A stretch of DNA of 64,000 nt, taken from Pseudomonas fluorescens (GTDB lineage Bacteria > Pseudomonadota > Gammaproteobacteria > Pseudomonadales > Pseudomonadaceae). Positions 25,857-35,523 of the stretch are shown here, one piece after another (the first letter of the stretch is position 1; every line of letters starts with the position of its first letter). A program made the translations under genes and the position numbers. The stretch lies in NCBI RefSeq assembly GCF_902498185.1, contig NZ_CABVIX010000005.1, forward strand, positions 273,077-337,076, written 5' to 3'. The notes beneath the pieces are model-generated. The model saw only the letters and a program-made list of their open reading frames with translations, had not been told where the DNA came from and made no database searches.

Positions 25857-26774
25857 ATGTTTCGCTCCACCCTCGCCCGCCGTGTTGTCAGCCTGCTGGT
25901 TGCCTGCGCCCTGCCCGCCCTGGCCCTGGCCGACGGCGGCAAGCCGCTGCGCATTGGCATCACCCTGCACCCCTATTACAGCTACGTGAGCAATATTGTC
26001 GGTGACAAGGCCGAAGTGGTGCCGCTGATTCCCGCCGGCTTCAATCCTCATGCCTATGAGCCGCGCGCCGAGGACATCAAGCGCATCGGCACGCTTGATG
26101 TAATCGTGCTCAACGGCGTCGGCCACGACGACTTTGCCGATCGCATGATCGCGGCCAGCGAAAAGCCCGGCATCAAGACCATCGAGTCAAACGCCAATGT
26201 GCCGTTGCTGGCGGCCACCGGCATTGCCGCACGCGGCGCCGGCAAGGTGGTCAACCCCCACACCTTCCTCTCTATCAGCGCCAGCATTGCACAGATCAAC
26301 AACATTGCCCGTGAACTGGGCAAGATCGACCCGGACAACGCCCGCTACTACACCCAGAACGCCCGCGCCTATGCCAAGCGCCTGCGTGCGCTGCGCGCCG
26401 AGGCGCTGGCCAAGGTGACCGAGGCGCCGGGCGCGGAGTTTCGTGTGGCGACCATCCATGCCGCGTATGACTACCTGGTGCGGGAGTTCGGTCTCGAAGT
26501 CACCGCAGTAGTGGAACCTGCCCACGGCATCGAGCCCAGTCCTGCGCAACTGAAAAAGACCATCGACCAGCTCAAGGCGCTGGATGTGAAGGTGATCTTC
26601 TCGGAAATGGACTTCCCGTCTGCCTATGTCGACACCATCCAGCGCGAGTCGGGCGTGAGGATCTATCCGCTGACCCACATTTCCTACGGCGAATACACCA
26701 AGGAAAAGTATGAAGTGGAAATGAAGCGCAACCTCGACACCGTGGTCAAGGCCATCCAGGAGTCGCGCGCATGA
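25857..26774 (+). CDS. fpvC: Periplasmic metal-binding protein, iron from pyoverdine
   Basis: 305 residues. The signal peptide ends at LALADGG (~25). It is a cluster-9 (ZnuA/MntC-type) metal-binding protein: HPYYSYVSNIVGDKAEVVPL, then GFNPHAYEPRAEDIKRI with the conserved His, a second region HAAYDYLVREFGLEVTAVV and GIEPSPAQLKKTIDQLK. Unlike ZnuA it has no His-rich loop. FpvC receives reduced iron after pyoverdine dissociation and hands it to the FpvDE transporter. Directly upstream of the ATPase with a 4-nt overlap. Confidence 0.92.
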   Translation: MFRSTLARRVVSLLVACALPALALADGGKPLRIGITLHPYYSYVSNIVGDKAEVVPLIPAGFNPHAYEPRAEDIKRIGTLDVIVLNGVGHDDFADRMIAASEKPGIKTIESNANVPLLAATGIAARGAGKVVNPHTFLSISASIAQINNIARELGKIDPDNARYYTQNARAYAKRLRALRAEALAKVTEAPGAEFRVATIHAAYDYLVREFGLEVTAVVEPAHGIEPSPAQLKKTIDQLKALDVKVIFSEMDFPSAYVDTIQRESGVRIYPLTHISYGEYTKEKYEVEMKRNLDTVVKAIQESRA

Positions 26775-27517
26775 CTGCTGCAGCCAATCTAGCCGCAGCA
26801 TGCGGGCCGCGCATCGAGTTCGCGGGCATCGACCTGACGCTGGGGCGCACGCGCATCCTCGAACAGGTCACCTTCGCTGTCGCCTCCGGCAGCGTGCATG
26901 CCATCGTCGGGCCCAACGGCGGCGGGAAGAGCTCGTTGATCAAGACCTTGCTCGGGCAGATGCCGCATCAGGGCCAGTTGACCCTGAATTGGCCGGGTGA
27001 CGGCCAGGTGATCGGCTATGTGCCCCAGGCGCTGGAATTCGACCGCGGCCTGCCAATGACCGTGGATGATTTCATGGCTGCCATGTGCCAGAAGCGCCCA
27101 GCGTTTCTGGGCCTTTCCCGGCGTGTTGCCCCAGCCATCGATGCGGCGCTGGCGCGGGTCGGCATGCTCGACAAGCGCAAGCGCCGCATGGGGGCGTTGT
27201 CGGGCGGCGAGCGCCAGCGCGTGCTGCTCGCCCAGGGCCTGATCCCGGCGCCGCAGTTGCTGGTGCTGGATGAACCGATGTCGGCGCTGGACGAAGCCGG
27301 TGCCCAGGTGTTCGAGCAGTTGCTGCTGGCCTGGCGTCAAGCCGGGACCACGGTACTGTGGATCGAGCACGACCTCGAAGCGGTCCTGCGCCTGGCCGAC
27401 CGGGTCACCGGCCTGAGCCGCAGAGTGCTATTCGATGCCCCGCCTGCCCAGGCACTGACTCCGGAACGCCTGCTAGGGCTATTTTCCATCCATCCCCGCA
27501 GCGAGAGCCTGGCCTGA
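26771..27517 (+). CDS. fpvD: ABC transporter ATPase, iron from pyoverdine
   Basis: 248 residues. Walker A GPNGGGKSSLIKTLLG, signature GALSGGERQRVLLAQ, Walker B LLVLDEPMSALDEAG and switch His in LWIEHDLEAVL are all intact. It belongs to the metal-type (ZnuC/MntA-like) ATPases. It energises the FpvE permease for Fe(II) import. The start ATG at 26771 overlaps the fpvC stop; its own stop shares one base with the fpvE start (TGATG). Confidence 0.94.
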   Translation: MTAAANLAAACGPRIEFAGIDLTLGRTRILEQVTFAVASGSVHAIVGPNGGGKSSLIKTLLGQMPHQGQLTLNWPGDGQVIGYVPQALEFDRGLPMTVDDFMAAMCQKRPAFLGLSRRVAPAIDAALARVGMLDKRKRRMGALSGGERQRVLLAQGLIPAPQLLVLDEPMSALDEAGAQVFEQLLLAWRQAGTTVLWIEHDLEAVLRLADRVTGLSRRVLFDAPPAQALTPERLLGLFSIHPRSESLA

Positions 27518-28416
27518 TGACTTACGAAGCATTCCGCCTGCTGATCCAGGAATGGGCCAGCGCCGGCTACCTGCCCGAAGCCCTGGCCTACGGGTTCGTG
27601 GTCAACGCCCTGCTCGCGGGTCTGATGATCGGCCCTGTGCTTGGCGGCCTTGGCACCCTGGTGGTAGTCAAGCGATTCGCTTTCTTCTCCGAGGCCGTGG
27701 GCCATGCCGCGCTGACGGGCGTGGCCATCGGCATCCTGCTCGGCGAGCCCTACACCGGACCGTACGGCAGCCTGTTCGGGTACTGCCTGCTGTTTGGTAT
27801 TCTGCTCAACTTCCTGCGTAACCGTACCGGGCTCTCCCCCGATACCCTGATCGGCGTATTTCTTTCGGTGTCGCTGGCGCTCGGCGCAAGCCTGCTGCTG
27901 ATGCTGGCGGGCAAGATCAACGTGCACATCCTCGAGAACGTATTGTTCGGCTCGGTATTGACGGTCAGCGCCCAGGACTTGCTGGTGCTGGGGATCGTCG
28001 CGCTGATGGTCCTCGGCCTGGCGCTGCCGCTGTACAACCGAATCATATTGGCCAGCTTCAACCCGCAACTGGCGGCAGTACGCGGCGTCGCCGTGAAGAC
28101 CCTCGACTACCTGTTCGTCGTATTGGTGACCTTGGTGACCGTGGCGGCGGTCAAGGTCATCGGCGCAATCCTGGTGGGCGCGTTGCTGGTCATCCCGGCG
28201 GCGGCCGCGCGACTGGTCAGCCAGTCGCTCAAGGGATTTTTCTGGGTGTCGGTACTGATCGCCACACTGAGCACCCTGCTTGGCATCCTCATGCCCATCG
28301 TCTTCGATCTGCCGGTGCCGTCCGGGGCCGCGATCATCCTGGTGTCGGGCTGCTGTTTCGCGCTCGCGGCGCTGGCCCGCGCCCTCGTTCCACGCCTGCA
28401 AGGAAACCCGGCATGA
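27517..28416 (+). CDS. fpvE: ABC transporter permease, iron from pyoverdine
   Basis: 299 residues, ABC-3 (ZnuB/MntB-like) permease with about eight membrane helices. It shows FFSEAVGHAALTGVAIGILL, IGVFLSVSLALGASLLLMLA and the family signature LVGALLVIPAAAARLVSQSL. The start was set at the ATG overlapping the fpvD stop; in-frame codons further left belong to fpvD in another frame. With FpvD it imports iron freed from pyoverdine. Confidence 0.93.
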   Translation: MTYEAFRLLIQEWASAGYLPEALAYGFVVNALLAGLMIGPVLGGLGTLVVVKRFAFFSEAVGHAALTGVAIGILLGEPYTGPYGSLFGYCLLFGILLNFLRNRTGLSPDTLIGVFLSVSLALGASLLLMLAGKINVHILENVLFGSVLTVSAQDLLVLGIVALMVLGLALPLYNRIILASFNPQLAAVRGVAVKTLDYLFVVLVTLVTVAAVKVIGAILVGALLVIPAAAARLVSQSLKGFFWVSVLIATLSTLLGILMPIVFDLPVPSGAAIILVSGCCFALAALARALVPRLQGNPA

Positions 28417-29324
28417 ACCTGCACCTGACACACCTGACCCTTGCGTTGGCCCTTTGCGGGCTGCCGGCCGTGGCTGTTGCAGCGCAGCCCGTCACCGCCG
28501 TTGCCCACGCCGAGGCACCGCTGGTCCTGACCACGCTGCCGGTGACCCACAGCCTGGCCACCGCCCTGCTTGACGGCACATCGGTGCAGCTCAAGCGCGC
28601 CGCGCCAGCAAACCTTCCCGCCACACGTCAGCCGTCGTATTTCAGCGGACGCGGTGGTGCCAGTCTGCAGAAGGCCGCACTGCAGGCAGATGCCGTGATC
28701 GCCCTGCGCTCCATCTGGAAGGACGACCCGCTGTACCCCATGGCTCGGCGCAGCAATATACGCATTGTCGAAATCGACGCCGCGCGCCCGGTGGATGGTG
28801 CGCTGTCGGGCATCGCTGTGCAGGGCGACAACGCCTTCTCCGCCTATCCGTGGATGAATCCCACCAACCTCGGGCGCATGGCTGACGTGCTGGCCAACGA
28901 CCTGGAGCGCCTGGTCCCGGCCGACAAGGTCCGGATCCAGAGCAACCTTGCAGGCATCAAGCGCCAGTTGCTGGAGCTTGCTTCGAGCAGCGAAACGCGC
29001 CTTGCCGAGGCTGACAACCTCAGTGTGGTGAGTCTCTCCGACCGCCTGGGTTACCTGGCAGGCGGTCTGAACCTGGACGTGGTCGACTCACCCTTGCCGC
29101 CCGAGGACAACTGGGACGATGCAGCCCTGAAGGCCTTGGGCGAGACGCTCAAGCAGCAGGATGTAGCGTTGGTGCTGCACCACCGCCAGCCGGAAGCTGC
29201 CGTGGCCAAGGTGATCGCAGCCGCCGGCGCCAGGCTGCTTGTGGTCGACAGCGAGGCACAAGACACCCTGGCCGGACTCAAAGCCAGTGTCGAGCAGGTA
29301 GTGGAGGCCTTGAGCCAGGGTTGA
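28413..29324 (+). CDS. fpvF: Second periplasmic metal-binding protein of the Fpv system
   Basis: 303 residues, with a signal peptide ending near AVAVAAQPV (~25). Cluster-9 fold, more divergent than FpvC: TTLPVTHSLATALLDGTSVQ, AALQADAVIALRSIW, NAFSAYPWMNPTNLGRMADV and LVLHHRQPEAAVAKVIAAAG. In P. aeruginosa FpvF binds pyoverdine and FpvC, linking the siderophore to the ferrous transporter. Last gene of the operon. It ends 12 bp from the convergent LysR gene with no obvious terminator between. Confidence 0.9.
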   Translation: MNLHLTHLTLALALCGLPAVAVAAQPVTAVAHAEAPLVLTTLPVTHSLATALLDGTSVQLKRAAPANLPATRQPSYFSGRGGASLQKAALQADAVIALRSIWKDDPLYPMARRSNIRIVEIDAARPVDGALSGIAVQGDNAFSAYPWMNPTNLGRMADVLANDLERLVPADKVRIQSNLAGIKRQLLELASSSETRLAEADNLSVVSLSDRLGYLAGGLNLDVVDSPLPPEDNWDDAALKALGETLKQQDVALVLHHRQPEAAVAKVIAAAGARLLVVDSEAQDTLAGLKASVEQVVEALSQG

Positions 29325-29336
29325 ATCGCCTGTCTG

Positions 29337-30224
29337 TCACCCCTGGATTTCATGCGCTGCCAGCAGGCCCGTCAGCACTTCGGCCAACGCCTTGACCATG
29401 AGGTCGGCCGTTGGCCGGTGGACGATCACGATCTCGTAGCTGTCCACGACCGGCAGGCCCTGCTCGCTTGCCAACACCCTATGCTCGCGGGTCGCCGCCC
29501 GCGGTGGCAGCAGGCTGATACCCATGCCGTCCGCCACGGCGGCCTGGATACCGCTCATGCTTGAACTGGTGAAGCTGATCCGCCAGCGTCGGCCCATGCC
29601 CTCGATGGCGGTGATCATGTCATCGCGATAAAGGCCGCGCGGCGGGAAGGTGACCAAGGGGATGGGGTCGAGTTCGAAGGCCGGGGTCTTGGCGCTGTCG
29701 ATCCATTGCAGCTGCTCTGGCCAGCAGCCGACCCCTTCGCGAGCATTGCGCTTTTGCTTCAGCAACACCAGGTCCAGCTCCCCATTGTCGTAGCTCTGGC
29801 TCAGGTCACGGCACAGGCCGCTGGTGACCTCAAGCTTGACCTGCGGATGCTCACGGCTGAAGGCCGACAAGGCATTGGTGGTCCGTCCACCGACGAAATC
29901 TTCCGGAACGCCGAGGCGCACCGTGATTCCCACCGTGGCACCTGCCAAGGCTTCGAGCATCTGGTCGTTGAGTGCGAGCATGTGACGGGCGTAGCCGAGT
30001 AGCGTCTGGCCTGCATCGGTAGGCAAGACGTCACGGTTGCCACGCAGCAGCAGGCGGTGGCCGACCATCTCCTCAAGACGCCGGACTTTCTGGCTGACGG
30101 TGGACTGGGTCGAGTGAAGGCGAGTTGCGGCAGTGGTGAAACTGCCGCAATCGGCTACGACGACGATCGCCCGGAGGAGATCGAGATCGAACAACGATCT
30201 ATTTGCTTTGGCGATAGTGGCCAT
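29337..30224 (-). CDS. LysR-family transcriptional regulator
   Basis: 295 residues, full length for the family. N-terminal helix-turn-helix: LLRAIVVVADCGSFTTAATR then STVSQKVRRLEEMVGHRLLL. The substrate-binding half begins TVRLGVPEDFVGGRTTNALS and includes GIQAAVADGMGISLLPPRA. It lies downstream of pobA on the same strand, 53 bp apart. Its target is unknown: LysR genes normally control a divergent neighbour, and here the nearest genes are convergent (fpvF) or co-directional (pobA). PobA control is already accounted for by PobR. Confidence 0.88.
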   Translation of the reverse strand: MATIAKANRSLFDLDLLRAIVVVADCGSFTTAATRLHSTQSTVSQKVRRLEEMVGHRLLLRGNRDVLPTDAGQTLLGYARHMLALNDQMLEALAGATVGITVRLGVPEDFVGGRTTNALSAFSREHPQVKLEVTSGLCRDLSQSYDNGELDLVLLKQKRNAREGVGCWPEQLQWIDSAKTPAFELDPIPLVTFPPRGLYRDDMITAIEGMGRRWRISFTSSSMSGIQAAVADGMGISLLPPRAATREHRVLASEQGLPVVDSYEIVIVHRPTADLMVKALAEVLTGLLAAHEIQG

Positions 30225-30277
30225 GGCGGTATTCAGGGCTTGAATGATTGCGCCGGTTCTAGCACAAGAGGCCGTTC

Positions 30278-32512
<2,235 letters not shown>

Positions 32513-32527
32513 TCCACCGCGCAGACC

Positions 32528-32553
32528 GCTGCTTGACGTATACGTCAAGCAGC
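32528..32553 (+). promoter_or_regulatory. 26-bp perfect palindrome inside the liuR promoter (LiuR operator)
   Basis: Core GCTTGACGTATACGTCAAGC (32531-32550), extending three more paired bases on each side. TTGACG (32533-32538) inside it acts as -35, and TAGCTT at 32557-32562 as -10 after an 18-bp spacer. Placement of a dyad across -35 and spacer is the MerR-family arrangement. The core resembles the known LiuR motif (TTTACGTAAACGTAAA type). Confidence 0.8.
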
Positions 32554-32589
32554 CAGTAGCTTAGCCTCATGACCCCTTCGAGCCTGAGC

Positions 32590-32991
32590 ATGAGCAGCCA
32601 GACCTACAGCATTTCCGACCTTTCACGCGAACTCGACATCACCACCCGCGCCATTCGTTTCTACGAAGAACAGGGTCTGGTAAGCCCGGAGCGCCGGGGA
32701 TTGGAACGAATCTACTCGGCACGCGACAAGGTCAGCCTGAAGTTGATCCTGCGCGGCAAGCGCATCGGCTTTTCCCTGGCCGAATGTCGCGAGCTGATCG
32801 AGCTCTACGACCCCAGCAGCGGCAATCTCAAGCAACTGCACAGCATGCTTGCCAAGATTGTCGAGCGCCGCGTCCAGCTCCAACAGCAACTGCTCGACAT
32901 CCAGCAGATGCAGCTGGAACTGGACACCGCCCAGGAGCGCTGCGAGCAGGCGTTGGCCGCCACGCTGGACAATCAGAACAACAACCGTTGA
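32590..32991 (+). CDS. liuR: MerR-family regulator of leucine/isovalerate catabolism
   Basis: 133 residues. N-terminal MerR helix-turn-helix: YSISDLSRELDITTRAIRFY, then EEQGLVSPERRGLERIYSAR. A dimerisation coiled coil follows (HSMLAKIVERRVQLQQQLLD). Start: the ATG at 32569 would lie at the predicted transcript start, while 32590 gives MSSQTYSISDL, the usual LiuR N-terminus and length. It controls branched-chain acyl-CoA degradation genes. Only mvaB (liuE function) follows, 21 bp downstream; liuABCD are not in this window. Confidence 0.88.
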   Translation: MSSQTYSISDLSRELDITTRAIRFYEEQGLVSPERRGLERIYSARDKVSLKLILRGKRIGFSLAECRELIELYDPSSGNLKQLHSMLAKIVERRVQLQQQLLDIQQMQLELDTAQERCEQALAATLDNQNNNR

Positions 32992-33012
32992 ACCGCCACA
33001 GGAAGCCCCGCC

Positions 33013-33912
33013 ATGTCACTGCCTGAAACAGTCCGCCTGGTCGAAGTCGGCCCACGCGACGGCCTGCAGAACGAAGCCCAGCCTATCAGCGTCGCGGACA
33101 AGGTCCGACTGGTGGACGACCTCAGCGAGGCGGGTCTGTCCTATATCGAAGTGGGGAGTTTCGTGTCCCCCAAGTGGGTGCCGCAGATGGCTGGGTCCGC
33201 CGAGGTGTTCGCTGGCATCGTGCAGCGTCCGGGAGTGACATACGCAGCCCTTGCGCCCAACCTGCGTGGTTTCGAAGACGCACTGGCCGCCGGTGTCAAG
33301 GAGGTGGCGGTGTTCGCTGCGGCTTCCGAGGCTTTCTCCCAGCGCAATATCAACTGTTCGATCAGCGAGAGCCTCAAGCGTTTCGAGCCGATCATGCAGG
33401 AGGCCCGTGCCCAGGGCGTGCGGGTGCGAGGTTACGTGTCCTGCGTGCTGGGCTGTCCCTATGAGGGCCAGGTGCGTGCCGAGCAGGTGACCCCGGTGGC
33501 GCGCGCCCTGTTCGACATGGGCTGTTATGAGGTGTCGCTGGGCGACACCATCGGCGCAGGTACGGCGGGGGACACGCGCCGACTGTTCGAGGTGGTGTCC
33601 AGGGAAGTACCGCGTGAAGCGTTGGCCGGGCATTTCCACGACACCTACGGACAGGCGCTGGCCAACGTCTATGCCAGTTTGCTGGAGGGTATACAGGTGT
33701 TCGACAGTTCGGTGGCAGGCCTTGGCGGCTGCCCGTATGCAAAGGGCGCCACCGGCAATGTCGCTACCGAGGACGTGCTTTACCTGCTGCAAGGCCTGGG
33801 CATCGAGACCGGTATCGACCTGGACCGCCTGATCGCCGCCGGCCAACGCATCAGTGGCGTGCTGGGCCGCGCCAATGGCTCGCGGGTTGCACGCGCCCGC
33901 ACGGCGCAATGA
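33013..33912 (+). CDS. mvaB: Hydroxymethylglutaryl-CoA lyase
   Basis: 299 residues. HMGL-type TIM barrel with VEVGPRDGLQNEAQPISVAD at the N-terminus (catalytic Arg and Asp), FHDTYGQALANVYASL, and the active-site signature DSSVAGLGGCPYAKGATGNV with the catalytic Cys. It splits HMG-CoA into acetoacetate and acetyl-CoA, the last step of leucine breakdown. Probably co-transcribed with liuR. The order pobA, pobR, merR-type gene, mvaB, sRNA, mgtC-like matches P. putida as I know it. Confidence 0.95.
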   Translation: MSLPETVRLVEVGPRDGLQNEAQPISVADKVRLVDDLSEAGLSYIEVGSFVSPKWVPQMAGSAEVFAGIVQRPGVTYAALAPNLRGFEDALAAGVKEVAVFAAASEAFSQRNINCSISESLKRFEPIMQEARAQGVRVRGYVSCVLGCPYEGQVRAEQVTPVARALFDMGCYEVSLGDTIGAGTAGDTRRLFEVVSREVPREALAGHFHDTYGQALANVYASLLEGIQVFDSSVAGLGGCPYAKGATGNVATEDVLYLLQGLGIETGIDLDRLIAAGQRISGVLGRANGSRVARARTAQ

Positions 33913-33944
33913 CCGCACATTTGTCACAAGGGTGTGGGCCCGGG

Positions 33945-33985
33945 TGTTACCGCGTTCACACCCTGATGCAAAAAAACGGGTAACA
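33945..33985 (+). promoter_or_regulatory. Candidate CbrB activator site (TGTTAC / GTAACA pair)
   Basis: TGTTAC at 33945-33950 and its complement GTAACA at 33980-33985 flank 29 bp, about 82-122 bp upstream of the sigma-54 element, where an enhancer-binding protein would sit. The half-sites match the CbrB motif as I recall it, but the spacing is longer than the ~14 bp described for crcZ. The half-sites may belong to different dyads. Confidence 0.4.
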
Positions 33986-34066
33986 CGGAAACGATTCCTC
34001 GGAAACCCGGTCACCCTGACCGCGCCAAAAAACCTAACCTACTGATTTAAAACGAAATAAAAAACC

Positions 34067-34082
34067 TGGCACGACACCTGCT
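34067..34082 (+). promoter_or_regulatory. Sigma-54 promoter of crcY
   Basis: TGGCACG-ACAC-CTGCT: the invariant GG (34068-34069) and GC (34080-34081) are separated by exactly 10 bp, matching the RpoN consensus TGGCACG-N4-TTGCW. The predicted transcript start is about 34093. Confidence 0.85.
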
Positions 34083-34092
34083 ATATCTTTGG

Positions 34093-34447
34093 TACAACAA
34101 CAACAAAAATGCGATAACCAATAAAAACAACATGTACCGGCTCTGACATAACAAGAACAAAACGGCAGAGACGCAGCTAACAGATTTTTTTGAAGTGGAT
34201 GTGCTTTTCCGGGCTTGCCCGCAACCTGACAGAGAACGATAAAACTACCTCAAGGTAGCGGCGGTCACGGTTGGATCAGCGATGATGAAGGCAGATCAGC
34301 GCGCAAAAAAATACGTTTGCTCTTGGCCCCGCATGGGGGCCGTTCGCAGCACCGAGGCAAAGGTCGCCAATAACAACAACAGGCCCGTCTCCAATAATAA
34401 AAAAGAGCAAGCAGCAATACTTTGAGGGGAGCCCAGGCTCCCCTCAG
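34093..34447 (+). ncRNA. crcY: CrcY-type regulatory sRNA (Hfq/Crc antagonist)
   Basis: A 530-bp stretch without a protein gene, AT-richer than its surroundings, lies between mvaB and an mgtC-like gene, the crcY location in P. putida. Downstream of an RpoN promoter it carries several A-rich motifs of the AANAANAA kind: near 34095-34112, 34120-34131, 34149-34160, 34366-34380 and 34393-34405. These mimic catabolite-repression target sites and sequester the Hfq/Crc complex when CbrAB is active, relieving carbon repression. A GC hairpin at 34424-34445 ends the region but lacks a T tract. The 5' end is predicted from the promoter; the 3' end is approximate. Confidence 0.82.
34423..34446. terminator. 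Strong hairpin at the end of crcY, shared with the mgtC-like stop
   Basis: GAGGGGAGCC pairs perfectly with GGCTCCCCTC. On the plus strand it would end crcY; on the minus strand it overlaps the stop of the mgtC-like gene. Neither side has a clear T run, so termination efficiency is uncertain. Confidence 0.5.
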
Positions 34448-34989
34448 TGCTTCCCGCCCTCCTCGTTTCTCTTCCCGCTGTCCTCGGTGTCCTCGCTTTC
34501 CACCTTCTCCACCTTGTCCACCACCCATGGCATGGTGTTGAGCACCAGCAGCGCCAATATCGTGCTGATCAGCGCCGTGGCCTCACGACCCATACCGGCG
34601 GCAACGCCAATGGCGGCCGTCATCCACAGGCCCGCAGCCGTGGTCAGTCCCTTGACGTGACCGACCTCGATCCCGTTGCCCTTGAGAATGGTCCCGGCTC
34701 CCAGAAACCCGATCCCCGCGACAATGCCCTGGATCACCCGGCTCAGCGCGTCCTCCTCGGCACCGGCCATGCCGGGTGCCAGGACGAACAGAGCAGCGCC
34801 CATCGCCACAAGCATGTGCGTGCGCACGCCAGCCGCCTTGCCCTTGCGTTCGCGCTCGAAACCCAGGACCGCCCCCAGCACTGCCGCCATCAGCAAACGC
34901 ACGGTGATCTGCGTCAATTGACGTTCATCGGTGATATCGGCGAACTCGGCCTGCATTGTCAGCAGGACCGTTTCCCACCAAGGCTCCAT
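34444..34989 (-). CDS. MgtC/SapB-family inner-membrane protein
   Basis: 181 residues, four or five membrane helices. The family signature ERERKGKAAGVRTHMLVAMG (~57-76) and GIGFLGAGTILKGNGIEVGH (~109-128) are present. The acidic/basic tail (VESEDTEDSGKRNEEGGKH) is unlike classical MgtC, which has a C-terminal ACT-like domain, so this is the short SapB-type version. Members are linked to Mg2+ limitation or intramacrophage survival, but the molecular role is unsettled. The start ATG at 34989 is preceded by AGGAGG; the frame extends upstream without support. Confidence 0.88.
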   Translation of the reverse strand: MEPWWETVLLTMQAEFADITDERQLTQITVRLLMAAVLGAVLGFERERKGKAAGVRTHMLVAMGAALFVLAPGMAGAEEDALSRVIQGIVAGIGFLGAGTILKGNGIEVGHVKGLTTAAGLWMTAAIGVAAGMGREATALISTILALLVLNTMPWVVDKVEKVESEDTEDSGKRNEEGGKH

Positions 34990-35128
34990 GGCCACCTCCT
35001 GGAAAGTTAGGGATAAGCGATGGACCCTGCCGCAGCCCACGAGTGCAATTGACACCACCGAGCGGGCCAATGGAGCTAGCGCAGCCTGGGCGCGGTCACA
35101 ACTGCACAACCATCAAGAGGATGCCCCC

Positions 35129-35368
35129 ATGCCCGTGGAAGTCGATGAAACCCGCCAACGCTGTACCCTGATCGGTGACAAGATCCGCATCGAAGGCACC
35201 GGCCCCGAAGTCGAGATCTTCACCGACGAACAATTGCGCATGTCGGTCGCGGTGCTGGCCGGTGAGCGCTTTCCCATCACGGAGGCCGAAGCCGATGCGC
35301 TGACGGTTGCAGGCGCCGTCGACAGCCGCAAGCACCTCAAGGCCAGTGAACCCGGCTCGGTGATCTGA
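35129..35368 (+). CDS. DUF3203 family protein
   Basis: 79 residues, beginning MPVEVDETRQRCTLIGDKIR and ending DSRKHLKASEPGSVI. I recognise the pattern GERFPITEAEADALTVAGA as the Pseudomonas DUF3203 family, function unknown. ATG at 35129 with AGAGG upstream. Divergent from the mgtC-like gene across about 140 bp. The small acidic protein has no leader or membrane segment. Confidence 0.75.
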   Translation: MPVEVDETRQRCTLIGDKIRIEGTGPEVEIFTDEQLRMSVAVLAGERFPITEAEADALTVAGAVDSRKHLKASEPGSVI

Positions 35369-35523
35369 GGCCGGTGAAACGCTCGTCACCCATCTGATAT
35401 GGCGTTTGCCATGCAATCTGAGCCTGTGCTGCAAACAGGTTGGAGGCCATAGTGGGCGGGCCCGAGTGATCGCTGAAAGCCGATCCCTTACACTGCCTGT
35501 CCACTCTGCCTGCCTGAGCCGCG

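Noticed and set aside
29337..30224. LysR gene as regulator of pobA
   Set aside because: It is downstream of pobA on the same strand. The divergent AraC-type gene is the known PobR arrangement, so no role in pobA control was assigned.
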